64,000 nt of DNA from Torymus aiolomorphi (GCA_036365515.1 CM070874.1:206950297-207014296); one strand, 5' to 3'. Positions 30,257 to 42,350 are shown, counted from the stretch's first letter. The notes: generated by a model not told the origin, from the sequence alone. Numbers and translations: made by a program.

Positions 30257-31640
30257 TTAACCATGTTCGGTTCGGGTTCGATTTCCGACTAATGATAGGT
30301 GTTGAGGAATTAAGGTAATTTGAATTTCGCGCGCTCGTGCCCCAAGCGGTCTTACTCGCGGCGCTGCCACGGCGCGGCAGCATCTTGCGGAGTCTCTGCG
30401 GAACAGCTGAGACGCCACGCTGACTTCCTCGGTAGCAGTAGTATATGTGTATCTCTCTCTCTCCTTCATGTAAATGAGAGAGAGAGACTGATTTGACTCT
30501 CGCTCTAGTGACTGTTATTTCAAGAAGACGGAAGTGAATTTGCATCTCGCTCTCTACTTGTTGAACGTCCACGAGGCACACATCTGCGCACCTTGTGTTC
30601 GACACAAAACCGGCTTATTCTCACCAACCATCACTGGGTCTACACGGTAATCTCAGCTCCTTATCATTGGCAGTCTGTACACTGGAAAAACTCAGCAGAC
30701 AGAAAATCAATTCAAGGACTTTAAATCGCTGACTCTCCTTTTTTCTGCAGTGCACGTGCATGAGGTAACCTCATTTATACACATACATACGTACATACGA
30801 ACTCAGCGCATGGCGGATATTCTCACACACAAGTAGATCAATAATATCTACTTGTGAAACTCAACTATTGCAGAATTAAATCAATAATATTTGATTCTGT
30901 CTTCTCAAGCAGCAACATCAACAATAGCAGCAGCGATAAGAAGATATCAGTCGTACTCATCTGCATAAACACACTCATCTGTACCATTTCACTCATTATA
31001 CGGAAAAACTCATCTTATTACACAGGTTATTCTCCCTTTAGAAGGGACTATATTAAACATCAGAATTTCACACACACACACATTTAGTATTGGAATACAC
31101 TAATGTAAAGTAAATTATGCGACTATTAAACAATAACTGTAACATTCAAATTTAAACTTACTGAAACCGTATCATACACTTATTTAGCGTTACTTAATGG
31201 AAAATAATTGATGGTAATATAGTGAACTTACCTATGTAAATAATTTGCGACTATTTGGTTTATACAATATATTCTGAATTTAAATTTACTGATGTTTTGT
31301 GACTCAATTTATTTGCACACCCACAGCATGTTACTCATTAATAACTATGATCTACTCAAACAATAGGGTTATGCCAACTGTGTGTTAACCTTGGCGAGTA
31401 TGGATAGAGAATGCGGTCCTTGTTTTCAAACAACTAATTTTAGCCATGTTCGGTTCGGGATTGATTCCCGACTAATGATAGGGTTATGTCAACTGCGTGT
31501 TGAACTTACTCATTTGTAAACAAGCACCCTAACAACAAATCAACATCTCTAAGAAGCTACTTTTAATCGCACTAGGCTCGGGCCTGATATCCCAACATAT
31601 GACTAGTATGCCAGTTGCGCTTGACCTAGCATGTGGAGAC
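30257..31640. repeat. Diverged repeat units (CATGTTCGGTTCGGG type), interrupted by a solo LTR
   Basis: CCATGTTCGGTTCGGG...CCGACTAATGATAGG (30,261-30,299) continues after the solo LTR as ATAGGGTTATGCCAACTG (31,363). A second unit runs from 31,444, and a more diverged third from about 31,575 (CACTAGGCTCGGGCCTGAT...GCCAGTTGCG). Unit spacing is about 130 bp. Confidence 0.65.
30300..31362 (+). repeat. Solo BEL/Pao LTR with 5-bp target duplication
   Basis: Begins TGTTGAGG and ends CTACTCAAACA, flanked on both sides by ATAGG (30,295-30,299 and 31,363-31,367). Its sequence is a diverged relative of the LTR of the neighbouring full BEL element in reverse orientation: shared GCTGCCACGGCGCGGCAGC, GCGGAACAGC and the same terminal TACTCAAACA. 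It arose by LTR-LTR recombination of an older insertion. Confidence 0.88.
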
Positions 31641-31720
31641 AAACTTTGAACACTTATTGAGATACCTATTCGCTTATTATCCACAGAAGTGCACAAACTC
31701 GAAAATAATTGATGACTGCT

Positions 31721-32695
31721 TGTTTGAGTAAGCCTTAATTATATGTGAGTAAACATGCTGCGGGTGTTAAAATAAATTTAAGTCACAGACAGAAGTAAAT
31801 TGAAAATAGAAACTATATTCACAAAGTCACTTCTTAAATAAATTACAAATTTTGTTTATAATTTCACATAAATTGAAAAAGGAGTTTAAATTACACTGAG
31901 GTTAATGATTGTATTTGAGTAGTGTGTCCGCAATTCCAAACTATGAGTGCACATTAATAATGGAGTAGTAATCTCTTACTAGAGACAACCAACCTGTGAG
32001 TTTTGAGTCTGTCTGCAACTGAAGTGAGATTGTCCTTTGATAGTCGCTTGAGTATTTCCTGACACTCCCTCCTGTGCTCACACACAATGAAGCTGTGAAA
32101 TGAGCAATGGCAAACAATTATAATTGAATTGCTGCCTTGAGTTTTTCTAATTCACATGTTCACTGTAACACTTGCCGCCGGTGCCAACACGTGGTTGGCA
32201 ACATAACCTCTAGTATTGTGAGAGATTTTACCTTGCAATAGAGTCGATTGTACTAATCGTCCTTGCACCTTGAGTATTACGTGAGTGAAGGGTGATGCGA
32301 GTTTCCAGTGAGAGATTGAGTAGAGCCTGTGGTGAGTTGATCAGTGTCGATTTGAGCCAGTGAAATCCGTTGAGGTATACCGATGAGATTTTCAGGTGCG
32401 CAGTGGTGAGAGATGCTCCTCGTGGCACGGCTGAAGAAAAAGAGAGCGAGGCCGTGACCTATTTCCTTCTTCTTGGTCTTGGCGATTCACTTCGCGAATC
32501 AAATCACAATCTCTCTCACATTTGCATGTGAGAGAGCGAGAGAGACCGAAACAGCGCGAATTCACCTTGTGAATCAGTGTAGTGTCTCGGCTGTTCCGCT
32601 GAGAGGTCGCGAGGTGCTGCCGCGCCGTGGCAGCGTCGTGAGTCGTACCGAGCTGAGCATAACCGCGGGAATTCAAATTACTGAATTCCCAAACA
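31721..32695 (-). repeat. BEL 3' LTR
   Basis: In minus orientation TGTTTGGG...ACTCAAACA. Almost identical to 38,191-39,165. Differences noticed: near 31,900 (G/A), 32,278 (A/G), 32,344 (A/C), 32,602 and 32,609 (T/C) and 32,635 (T/C). Confidence 0.95.
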
Positions 32696-32976
32696 TTCCG
32701 CCCGCCATCAACCGCCAGGTTGATTTAAATTCCGATTGGCACTGGCAAGATGGCGAGTTTTGCAATTGGGCGGGTGAGCTGAGTGGTGGCCGTCTTTATT
32801 GTTACAACTCTGGTGAGATTGTCAGTTCCAGGGTGAAGTTGAGTGACTCTTGCGAGTGGCCATTTGCTTGGGGGTGAGTGTTCATCCGTGAGTAGTACCA
32901 TGGAACCCACTTTTATCTCATGAGAGGGATGATTCCATTTTGAAATTGATTGAAGCCGTTCAAGGTATTGAGTTGA

Positions 32977-34572
32977 CTAATGCTTCCAAAATTGCTGAGT
33001 GATCCGTTGAACGAGTTGCCATTTGGAAAGCCTTGATTCCTTGAAGGTGAGTAAGCTTGGTTCAGGCACTGAGTTCAATGCCTTGCCGATGAGAAAGTGT
33101 CCGGGTGTGAGTGCATTTATGTCTTCTGGGTCTTCACTGAGTGGTTCGAGCGGCCTTGAGTTGAGTAATCCTTCTATTTGAGTGAGCAAGGTAGCTGAAG
33201 CTTCAAAGGTGAGTTGAGTGTCCCTAATGGTCCGTCGCAGGTGAAATTTGACTGATTTCACTACTGCTTCCCACTTGCCTCCCATATGAGGTGCAGCAGG
33301 TGGGTTGAATATCCATTGGGTTCCCTCGTTCGCTAGTGAGTTGTACAAGATTGAGTTTTCATGTTGGTGTTGAGAAAATAGAGTCTTCAGTTCCCTTGCT
33401 GCTCCGATGAAGTTCGTTCCACAGTCTGAGTATAGTTTGGAGGGTATCCCTCTCCTTGAGGTGAACCGTCTGTATGCCGCTAAGAATCCGTCCGTTGAGT
33501 AGTCACTGACCAGTTCTAGATGAACAGCTGACGTTGAGAAGCACACAAAGATACAAATCCAGCCCTTGTATGTTTTGGATCCACGACCTTTCCATGAGTT
33601 AATGGTGATTGGCCCGGCGTAATCGATCCCAGTGTGAGTGAAAGGTGGTGATGGGGTGACCCTGGCCATGGGTAATTGCCCCATGAGTTGCTGAGCCCGT
33701 TAAGCCCGATACCTTGCACAAGTCACACACTTTAAGATATGTGACTTGACCGGTGCTCTGCCTCCGATTATCCAAAATTCCTGCCGAGTGTGTGCCAAAG
33801 TGAGTTGAGCGCCACCGTGTAACGTTGAGAGGTGAGCGTTCCGAATGATCAGTGTGGTGAGTTGACTGCTCCGTGGTAATATTGCTGGGTGTTTTGAGTG
33901 ATGATCGAGTTGAGTTTTTTGAAGCCGCCCTCCTACTCGAACAATTCCTATTGAGTCAATGTAGGCAGTCAGTCGGTTGAAAACATGATTTCTTGGGACT
34001 TGAGAATTTTTCAGCATAATGAGTTCTGAGTGAAAATGAACCTGCTGAATTTTCTTGACCCAGAAGAGTTTTGCCTGAATGAGTAGATCAGTTGCGAGTT
34101 TCGATTCATGGTGAGTTTTTCCTTTTGCCTTGAATCTATCACATGCGAGCATTACCCATCCAGTTATTCTTATGAGTTGAGTGAGTGATGAGTAATAATC
34201 GATGATGTCCCACAATTTGCTTGAGTTTGACTTGGCTGCGGTGAGTGTGACCTTAGCCCTCATTTCTGGAAGATTGGTTTCTTGGATAGAGGATGCTTGA
34301 GAAGGCCAAGCTGATTCTTCCTGGCAGAGCCAACTTGGTCCATGCTACCATAAGTGATGCTCTCTGAGTTGTGAAGTGAGTAAGCCGCGCGAGGCACAAT
34401 CCGCTGGATTATCTGCTCCAGGCACATGTCTCCATTGTGCTGTTGGAATGAGTTCTTGAATTAAAGCAACTCTATTTCCAACAAAGTCCTTCCATTTTGA
34501 GGGGTGTGAGCGTATCCATGTGAGTGCTACCTTTGCGTCTGTCCATAAATGGATGTGTGAGATTGGCAATCA
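32977..34572 (-). pseudogene. BEL RNase H end and integrase
   Basis: Minus-strand reading: HIHLWTDAKVALTWIRSHPSKW and HVPGADNPADCASRG (RNase H, 34,380-34,560), then the integrase with a zinc-binding region (KHPAIL...NAHLSTLHGG, CVTCAR near 33,715), core motifs GIDYAGP (first Asp near 33,630), SDCGTNFIGA (second Asp near 33,420) and WEAVVKS (Glu near 33,270). All parts share one frame, interrupted by single stops at 34,570, about 34,345 and 33,700. It runs on to 32,977. Integrates element DNA with 5-bp duplications, which agrees with the flanks. Confidence 0.88.
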
Positions 34573-36650
34573 TGAGTAGTCCAAAACATGTTTTGCCAGC
34601 TTAGTGAGTAGTACTGCCGCTCCCAATTCCAATCGTGGGATTGACAGTCGCTTGAGTGGTGCCACCTTTGTTTTGGAGATTAGAACTGATGATGTTGAGT
34701 GAGAGTTTGGTGTTGTAGATTTAATGTAGAGAACTGCAGCCATTGCTTGTTGTGAAGCATCCGAGAAGCCATGAAGTTCTACAATTGAGTTTTCCTGAAT
34801 TCCTAACCACCTGGGTAAGGTGATTGTCTTCAGGTGAGTGAGATCTTCTCGGATGTGCAGCCATTTCTTCACGATTGAGTTTGGCAGAGATTCGTCCCAA
34901 GACAGCTTGTGGAGCCACAGTTCTTGCAGGAGGATTTTTGATGTGATTATAACCGGTGAGATAATTCCAATGGGATCGTATAGTTGAGATACTTCAGAAA
35001 GTATAATCCGCTTTGTTATCATTTCCTGAAGAGGTGGCAGAGTTGTTCTGAAGGTGAGTTTGTCCGAATGTGGGAGCCATTTCATCCCGAGTACATTTGT
35101 AGCGCAATCATCTAAAAGCACAGCTTCTTCAGCTGTTGGCTCTTTAAGAAATTCCTTGAGGAAGCCAGATGAGTTTGAGTTCCATTTTGCCAATGGAAAA
35201 CCGCCGCCTTGCATAGTGCGGTTAACTGCTTGGCCTTTTCAATGAGAAGTTCCGTTGATGCAGCTCCACCGAAGATGTCATCCACATACCTTCCAAATAG
35301 AAGTGAGTCAATGGCAAGTGGATATTTGTCTCCTTCATCCTTTACCAGCTGAAGAAGAGTCCGAATTGCTAAATAAGGGGCTGCTCATGTTCCATAGGTG
35401 ACTGTAGTCAAATGGAAGTGAGTAAGTTGACCCGTTTCATCTACCCATAAAATGCGTTGTAGATTCCAATCTTGAGGGTGAACCTTGATCTGACGGTACA
35501 TTTTTGTAACGTCAGTTGAGAAGACAAATGGTTGAGTTCGAATCCAGATGAGAACATCCACAATGTTAGGTGAGAGGTTAGATCCAGTATGCATGATGTC
35601 ATTGAGTGATTTTCCAGTTGTTGTGAGTGCTGAACCATTGAAAACTGCTCTGAGTTTTGTCGTTAAACTATCTTCTCGTAATACTCCATGGTGAGGAAGA
35701 TAGTAAGATGGTTTGGCAGATATGTCCTGTTGAGGGATCCGTACCATATGGCCCAATTTGCAGTATTCATCCATGAACGAGTAGTACCTTTCCTTGTAGA
35801 TGCTGTTTTGATTGCATTTTATGAGTATTCTCTTGAGGCACGCTTGAGCTTTTCCGAATGAGTTTCCGAGTACGTCTGCAGATTCTGTGAGAGGTAATCT
35901 GACTTGGTATCGTCCCTGAGTATCTCTCGTATGAGTCTCAGCAAAGTGTTGTTCACACAATGCGTCTTCCTTGTTGAGTTTGACTGCAGACGTTGATGGT
36001 GGCTCTTCTTGAACCCAAAAGCGGGTGAGTAGTTCCTGCAAGTCTTCAGTGTTGAGTGGGGCCGTTGTATGATGTACTACCTTGTGTTGCACAGCTGAGT
36101 TTGATGGGCCTATTAGCAGCCAGCCAAAAATTGATAATTGTGCGACCAGTTCAATCACACTTCCCCTGATGAGATTAGGTTTGATAATTTGGCCGTAATA
36201 GTCCGCTCCGATAAGTACATCTACTGGTTGAGGTTTCCAAAAGGTCGGATCTGCCAAGTTGAGTTTCTCTGTATGTTGCCACTGACGTTGCTCACATTCT
36301 TCTGATGGTAATAGTGTTGAGACTTGGCGTATAATGTGAGCTGTGATCCGAATGGTGAGATTTTTGTAGATGGTGCGTAAGGTGAGTTGAGCCTTTCCGA
36401 GAGTTTGAGTTGAGTGCGTGCCGCCAACTCCAAGAATTGGTATAGTTGAGTGTTGCCGCTTAATGTTGAGTAAATCCACAGAATCCTTGGAGATGAATGA
36501 GAGTTCCGAGCCTGAGTCAATGAGTATTCTGAGTTGATGAGATGTCACCGGTGAGTCGTACCATGCCAATGCAGTTGCAAGTAAAGTGAGTTGAGAAGTT
36601 GAGTAATCATGTTGAGTTTGACCGTGTTGTGAGATGATTGCGCCGTTGTC
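34573..36650 (-). pseudogene. BEL aspartic protease and reverse transcriptase
   Basis: Minus strand. Protease motif ILIDSGSELSFIS at about 36,500-36,540. RT blocks: LRAVFNGSA, FSTDVTKMYRQIKVHPQDW near 35,480-35,530, the catalytic YVDDIFGG near 35,270-35,300, then LAKWNSN and YDPIGIISP, as in Pao/BEL RT. Lesions: stop near 35,385 immediately before the active-site exon-like stretch and a one-base frame change near 35,205; a single TAG at 36,651 separates it from gag. The catalytic aspartates are kept. Confidence 0.9.
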
Positions 36651-38142
36651 CTAATTTTGAGTTGATCCGGATGCTGAGTTGGTTTGAGTTTTCCTTTCAG
36701 GGTCTCTTGGCACATGAATCATGGTGTGATGATTTCCATTGCAGTGCCTGCACTTATATTGTGACTTGCAGTTCTTAGCTGAGTGCAGACCGAGGCAGTT
36801 ATAGCACAGCGGCTTTTCCATGACAAATTTTCTCCGTTGTTGTTCATTGAGCAATTTGAACTGTTGACAAGCCACAATAAAATGCGGCTCACCACAATAA
36901 GTGCATGGATGTTGAGAAATCCGAGTTGAGTGTGTCACCTTCTGTGAGTCTTGCCGTGGTTGAGTTGGACTAGTGACGTGAAGACTCCTTGACGTCTTTG
37001 AGGTTTGAGTGTTGGCCGGTTTTTGAGTGGATGCTGGTGAGTCAGCTGCAATTTCCAATGCACGCACCCGCGCGATCAGGAAGGACTCAAATTCCTCAAA
37101 TGTTGGCAGCTCCGTGATGGAAACTCGAGAAGTCTCCCATGCTTCTCGAGTTGACCTGTCAATGAGCTTTGACAGGCGATGAGCCAGTATGCAGTCTCCT
37201 AGCTGCTCTTGTGGTACCAACAGATTGAGGGATTTCCTAATTTTTGACATCTCCGAAATCAAGGTGTTGAGTGTAGCCGGGTTCTTTGACGTAACAGCAT
37301 TCAACTCGAGTAGATGGTCAAGCTGATCATTCAATAGGACTCGTTTATTCTCAAACCTCGTCACTAATGTAGCCCATGCTGGTGTGAGAGACTCATCGTT
37401 GAGTGAAAATCCTTGTATGAGTGTGAGTGGTGTTCCGCTGAGAGAGCTGCGCAGGTAGTGTAGCTTCTCATAGTTTTTGAGTCCAGGCCGATTCAGAATT
37501 AATCCCGTGAACATTTCCTTATATGAAGGCCACTCAGTATATGCTCCGCTGAAGGTTGGCAACTTGATCTCTGGCAGCTTACTTAAATGAGTGTTCTGAG
37601 TTTGTCCGATGCTTGGTTGAGTGACACTTCCAGTCTTCCTCCAAACTGCTAACCTCGAACACAATAGTATGATACGTTTCATGGACCGACTTATGAAACT
37701 CAGCCTTAAAATAGTCATTGTCGGTGAAAGCTGCTGGACAACTTGCTTCTATCACAGCATGGTCCTGTTTGTACAATGCGTACAGCTCCTCAGCATCCTG
37801 CTTCCAAGCCAAAATCACTGGAAGCGTAGCAGTTTCCTTCCTAATCCGAATATAGGCGGTGATCCTCTCCAGTGAATCAAGCCGCAGGTATTGAGAGTTA
37901 ACCTTACACAGGAATGAAGCTGGAATTGAACCTGGAGACTTGGAGCGAGTTTTTATTTGAGTGTCAACAATGGTGAGTCCAGGCACATTGAGTTGGCGGC
38001 TGCCAGTCCGCTTCGCTGCCCCGATGACATCCTCTTTTTCAGCATCGACAGCGCCTGCTTGTTCCAGCTCCTTGAGGTCATCCTGGTTTGAGTGTGCCAT
38101 GATGATAACCTGTGAGAATTTCCTTAATGAGTGTTTATTCAC
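36651..38142 (-). pseudogene. BEL gag
   Basis: Minus strand from about 38,142 (MNKHSLRKFSQ...; a second Met gives MAHSNQDDLKELEQAGAVD). Contains the BEL gag block LPTFSGAYTEWPSYKEMF near 37,540, KLHYLRSSLSGTP near 37,430, and zinc knuckle-type C..C motifs CTYCGEPHFIVAC and CYNCLGLHSAKNC, CRHCNGNHHTMIH (36,720-36,900). One frame change lies near 37,620. Forms the particle that packages element RNA. Confidence 0.88.
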
Positions 38143-38190
38143 TGGCTCGAGTCACACCACAGCATGTAAATCCGGCTCGAAGGACCAAAA

Positions 38191-39165
38191 TGTTTGAGTA
38201 AGCCTTAATTATATGTGAGTAAACATGCTGCGGGTGTTAAAATAAATTTAAGTCACAGACAGAAGTAAATTGAAAATAGAAACTATATTCACAAAGTCAC
38301 TTCTTAAATAAATTACAAATTTTGTTTATAATTTCACATAAATTGAAAAAGGAGTTTAAATTACACTGAAGTTAATGATTGTATTTGAGTAGTGTGTCCG
38401 CAATTCCAAACTATGAGTGCACATTAATAATGGAGTAGTAATCTCTTACTAGAGACAACCAACCTGTGAGTTTTGAGTCTGTCTGCAACTGAAGTGAGAT
38501 TGTCCTTTGATAGTCGCTTGAGTATTTCCTGACACTCCCTCCTGTGCTCACACACAATGAAGCTGTGAAATGAGCAATGGCAAACAATTATAATTGAATT
38601 GCTGCCTTGAGTTTTTCTAATTCACATGTTCACTGTAACACTTGCCGCCGGTGCCAACACGTGGTTGGCAACATAACCTCTAGTATTGTGAGAGATTTTA
38701 CCTTGCAATAGAGTCGATTGTACTAATCGTCCTTGCACCTTGAGTATTGCGTGAGTGAAGGGTGATGCGAGTTTCCAGTGAGAGATTGAGTAGAGCCTGT
38801 GGTGAGTTGATCCGTGTCGATTTGAGCCAGTGAAATCCGTTGAGGTATACCGATGAGATTTTCAGGTGCGCAGTGGTGAGAGATGCTCCTCGTGGCACGG
38901 CTGAAGAAAAAGAGAGCGAGGCCGTGACCTATTTCCTTCTTCTTGGTCTTGGCGATTCACTTCGCGAATCAAATCACAATCTCTCTCACATTTGCATGTG
39001 AGAGAGCGAGAGAGACCGAAACAGCGCGAATTCACCTTGTGAATCAGTGTAGTGTCTCGGCTGTTCCGCCGAGAGGCCGCGAGGTGCTGCCGCGCCGTGG
39101 CAGCGCCGTGAGTCGTACCGAGCTGAGCATAACCGCGGGAATTCAAATTACTGAATTCCCAAACA
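38191..39165 (-). repeat. BEL 5' LTR
   Basis: 975 bp, TGTTTGGG...ACTCAAACA on minus; directly followed on minus by the primer-binding site. Contains the GCTGCCACGGCGCGGCAGC palindrome near 39,088. Confidence 0.95.
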
Positions 39166-39378
39166 CTGCTGAATCATTAAGACATTTCACCCGGACCTTG
39201 TAAACACTGCTCATTCTAACAAGTTGATATTCGTGAGAAAGCGAAATAGTGCAAGCAAAAAACCTTTATAATACAAACTTGTGCCTCAAAAGATAAAATT
39301 AACTAACGGAAAATGCAAACAACAATTATTATAGGTTTAGTATTTCGAATACACTAACGTCACACAGCTACACACAAA

Positions 39379-39454
39379 AATGGCGATACGCAGTAATTTG
39401 GACGGTAAAAGAAATTTACCGTCCAAATTACTGCGTAACGCCATTTTTCAGAAC
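39379..39454. repeat. Hairpin, about 33-bp arms
   Basis: AAAATGGCG...CGCAGTAATTTGGACGGTAAA is followed after 4 bases by TTTACCGTCCAAATTACTGCG...CGCCATTTTT. Nearly perfect, no gene nearby. May be the remains of a palindromic MITE or a hairpin RNA source. Confidence 0.75.
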
Positions 39455-39459
39455 GTAAG

Positions 39460-40490
39460 AAACGAGAACTGAAAGTGAATGCCCTCCTGGAAATTCTGGA
39501 ATTTTTGAAATCTACAGCTTCTTCAAATGAACGCCTTATCAATAGGTCATGTATGGAGTAACGGGCATGCGCAACATCCGCTGATGCGAACGACGCAAAA
39601 CAACTGTAATCCATAACTAACTACTCCAGCTCGAAAAACCGCAGCTACCACTCAGTAATCACCGCCAACCGCAGCATCCAAGTTGACCAACTCATTGAAG
39701 ATTGCAGTATGTATTCACACTCTGCGTGCGTCATAGAAACGCCATAAATGATTATTTCCCTAAAATAGCTTCATGAGGGACACCCACCGTTATGATAATG
39801 ACAAATTAGAAACCTTTACTCTGCGATTGTACTGCGCCTAACGAATTTTATATAAGATTAATTAGCCATGTCATACACTATTATTATTTGTAGTATATTT
39901 GTACCAAAAACCGAAATATATCAACGTGTCTGTAAATCTGTACTTTTGGTTAGTCCTGCTATACTTTCCTGAAACCTTTATCAACATAACATCCTATACG
40001 AAACTAACAACCCGATTAACTCCTACCATCTCCGTTTAACAATATGCACTTAACTATCACTTAAATAGCTAATACCACAGAAATCCAACTGGTCTCAGAA
40101 AGAAAAAGTTCTCCTACTTTCTTTTTCTTTTCCCTCTTCATTTACTGAGAACTGGAGTACGGGTCATCATGCAACAACTTTAAGCGTATTGTAAATGACA
40201 TCGAGCGTAGCATTTTTGCAGAGGGTGAGAGCGGACGCTAAAATGGAAAGTCGCAGGCCACTTATGTCTTTAACCTCATATACCTTTTAATTAATTATTG
40301 TCTATTGTGCCTTATCATTACAACTCTCGCTTCAAAATAAATATTTACTTAGTTCGTGTTTCTAGCCGAATTAGTGGCAATCTTTAGCTCCGACTCTCCA
40401 TTTTCGCCGTACAAGATTACGCCCGCGCGGGTATTAATTTCCGAACACATTGTCCTGCGAGAGACGGCACGCTCTTACCCTGGATTAAGG
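39460..40490. other. Stretch without recognised gene
   Basis: No supported gene. Low-complexity CTTTTTCTTT occurs near 40,120. Confidence 0.35.
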
Positions 40491-40500
40491 GAGGGGGCGT

Positions 40501-40860
40501 TATGTCCCACGTACAACGTACTCTCGCAAGCGAGTTGCGTTCTACTCAACGAACACACACAAACACGGCGAACGAACACAGCGAAAATCTAATGTTATTG
40601 CGCGCTGGGCGCCGCATCTCCGAGGTACGCGCGGAGTAACACTCGTTCGTCATTTACTGCTCGTGTAGCCGTTTTTCGTCTGATGAGTGAGTGAGTCGGA
40701 GCGATACTTTCACCACGAGACGACCACGAGGAGAGTAACTCCGAACACCCAACGAAACGACGCAACCACCAACGAACAAGAATGCGGGAAGGACCAACCG
40801 AGCAACTCTAACCACCCGACGAAACGAAGCAACTAGCAACATACAACAATGTGGGAAGGA
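40501..40860. repeat. LTR-like fragment and 66-bp tandem duplication
   Basis: 40,501-40,552 is shared with 28,565. At 40,750-40,860 the unit CACCC(A/G)ACGAAACGA(C/A)GCAAC...GGGAAGGAC(C/G)(A)ACCGAG is present twice. Lies where the outer part of the gypsy 3' LTR would be expected, but does not match the 5' LTR there. Confidence 0.5.
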
Positions 40861-40911
40861 CGAACCGAGCGCTCTCTCTCTCGCTCTCTTGCACGTACGC
40901 TCGTCGCCGCC

Positions 40912-41190
40912 TCCACTACACTCGCGGTAAATATATATATATACGGACGGCGCGAATGCAATAAACTTTCAAGAGACACGGGAGAGATGTTCCTTGAGCG
41001 ATGGCAAACACGAAGATGGCTGCCGTGAATCGCATAAAGCCGTAGCAGCTTCGCGGCTACGAGACGGGCATATTACGCGTCGCGAGATCGTTCTAATTCG
41101 ATCGGGATGTTCGCGCGCTCGCGCCCCAAGTGAGTATGCCTGCTCGGCGAGGGTAATTCGAATCCCGAATTACCTAACTCCTGCACGAGT
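40912..41190 (-). repeat. Gypsy 3' LTR, U3 part
   Basis: Minus orientation starts TGTAACTCG right after the purine tract. About 280 bp match 49,319-49,609 with roughly 80% identity, including the TATA run, AATAAA, CTTGAGCGATGGCAAACACG and CATATTACGCGTCGCGAGA. Below 40,912 the match to the 5' LTR fades. Confidence 0.75.
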
Positions 41191-41533
41191 TACACCCCCC
41201 CGTCAGACGCTGCTTAGGGGACCTGTGAGCAGCTCTGCCATTCATGGCCGTCGTCGTACGTATACGTATGGTGGTAAGAGGTTTTACGAGAAGGAGGTTC
41301 GAAAAGGGAATCAGGAAGAATTGGAGTCACTGGGTTTTTTTTTCTTATTTTTATTAAAAAAAAAAACAAAAAAACTCTTCGGGGCCTCGCCCTCTTAAGC
41401 TGGCCCAGGAGTGAGTCCGGCGCCCCAGGTGGCGAGCTTGGATAGGGCAGTGTTTTGACTTCTTTACCTCAAGTTCGCCACACATGCAGCACCGGGGGAG
41501 CGCTTGCGCGTCTAATGCCTTCCGGGCCGCCTG

Positions 41534-42350
41534 CTACTCTTTGAGCGCCCTCCGGAGGCGCTCCTCTTCTTCTTGGAGACGGCGTTGGGCCACCTCCCTA
41601 CCCCGGCGCGCCGTCCCCTCCTCCCCTTCTCTGGCTCGCCTGGCCTCTTCCATGAGCTCCTGCGCACGAGCCAGACGAGCCTCCTCCTCCTTCCGCAAGG
41701 CGGCGCGGCGCAACCTGTCGGATCTCGCCTCTGCGGCGGCTGCGGGCTCTTCACGCCGGCCTTGGGCCATGCCTACACATTTGCCGGCTTACCGCCGCGG
41801 CCTTACCGTGGCACTAGAAAAAAACCTCCAGTGCGGCCAGGGCAGCATCCCCCGCAGCGCGCGAGGACTTGCTGAGGTGTCGCGCCGCCTCAAGGGCCTG
41901 CTCCACCGGGACCCAGGCCGCACTGAGTTCATCGGTCGGTGCTCCTTTTGGGGCCTGGATCGGAGCATCTTCTGCCTTTCGTTTTGCGGCCCGAGCAGTG
42001 CCGGCATCAACTTCCGGCGCACAATGCTGGGCTCGGGCCGTCTCCTCTTCGGGGACTCAGACTGTACCAGTCGGCTCGGCTGGTGCCACTCCTTGAGGCC
42101 GGATCCCGCTCTCCTCCCTCTGCCCCTTTGGGGGATGAGGTCGCCGGAGCGGGAACGGACCGGCGCTTGTGTCGGCCGGCCCCGATGGTCCCCTTCTAGG
42201 CTCCGGCGCCTCTATCTCCTCGATCACGAGGGTGGAGGGCTCTTCCACTGTTGGAGGTGCCAGCGTCACCGCATCAATACCCTCCACCACCTGCTCCAGG
42301 AAGTCGATGACGGCTGGGTCAGGTTGACACTGGAATAATCCATCGATCAC
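41534..42350 (-). pseudogene. Gypsy third ORF: acidic/proline region and coiled coil
   Basis: Minus strand, downstream of integrase. 42,057-42,350 encodes an acidic, Pro-rich segment (VIDFLEQVVEGIDAV...VIEEIEAPEP). 41,534-41,770 encodes an Arg/Glu/Ala-rich helix (RLRRAALRKEEEARLARAQ...) of nearly 80 residues with coiled-coil character. The two lie in different frames, with another shift between. Some arthropod gypsy lineages carry a similar tail; function unknown. Confidence 0.5.

Larger units (their letters stand above)
31721..39165 (-). mobile_element. Full-length BEL/Pao retrotransposon
   Basis: 7,445 bp between two 975-bp LTRs, flanked by the 5-bp duplication CTGCT (31,716-31,720 and 39,166-39,170). 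Genes run on minus: gag, protease, RT, RNase H, integrase. The primer site TGGTCCTTCGAGCCGG (minus strand, near 38,190-38,173) is the usual BEL type, and the purine tract GGCGGGCGGAA precedes the 3' LTR near 32,700. Only about six differences were seen between the LTRs, so the insertion is young. Nevertheless the coding region has several stops and frameshifts. GAGT/ACTC is greatly over-represented throughout. Confidence 0.95.

Noticed and set aside
41484..42338. 284-codon plus-strand frame, Arg/Ser/Leu-rich
   Set aside because: It is the shadow of the Arg/Glu-rich and acidic minus-strand gypsy ORF3, in a GC-rich stretch.
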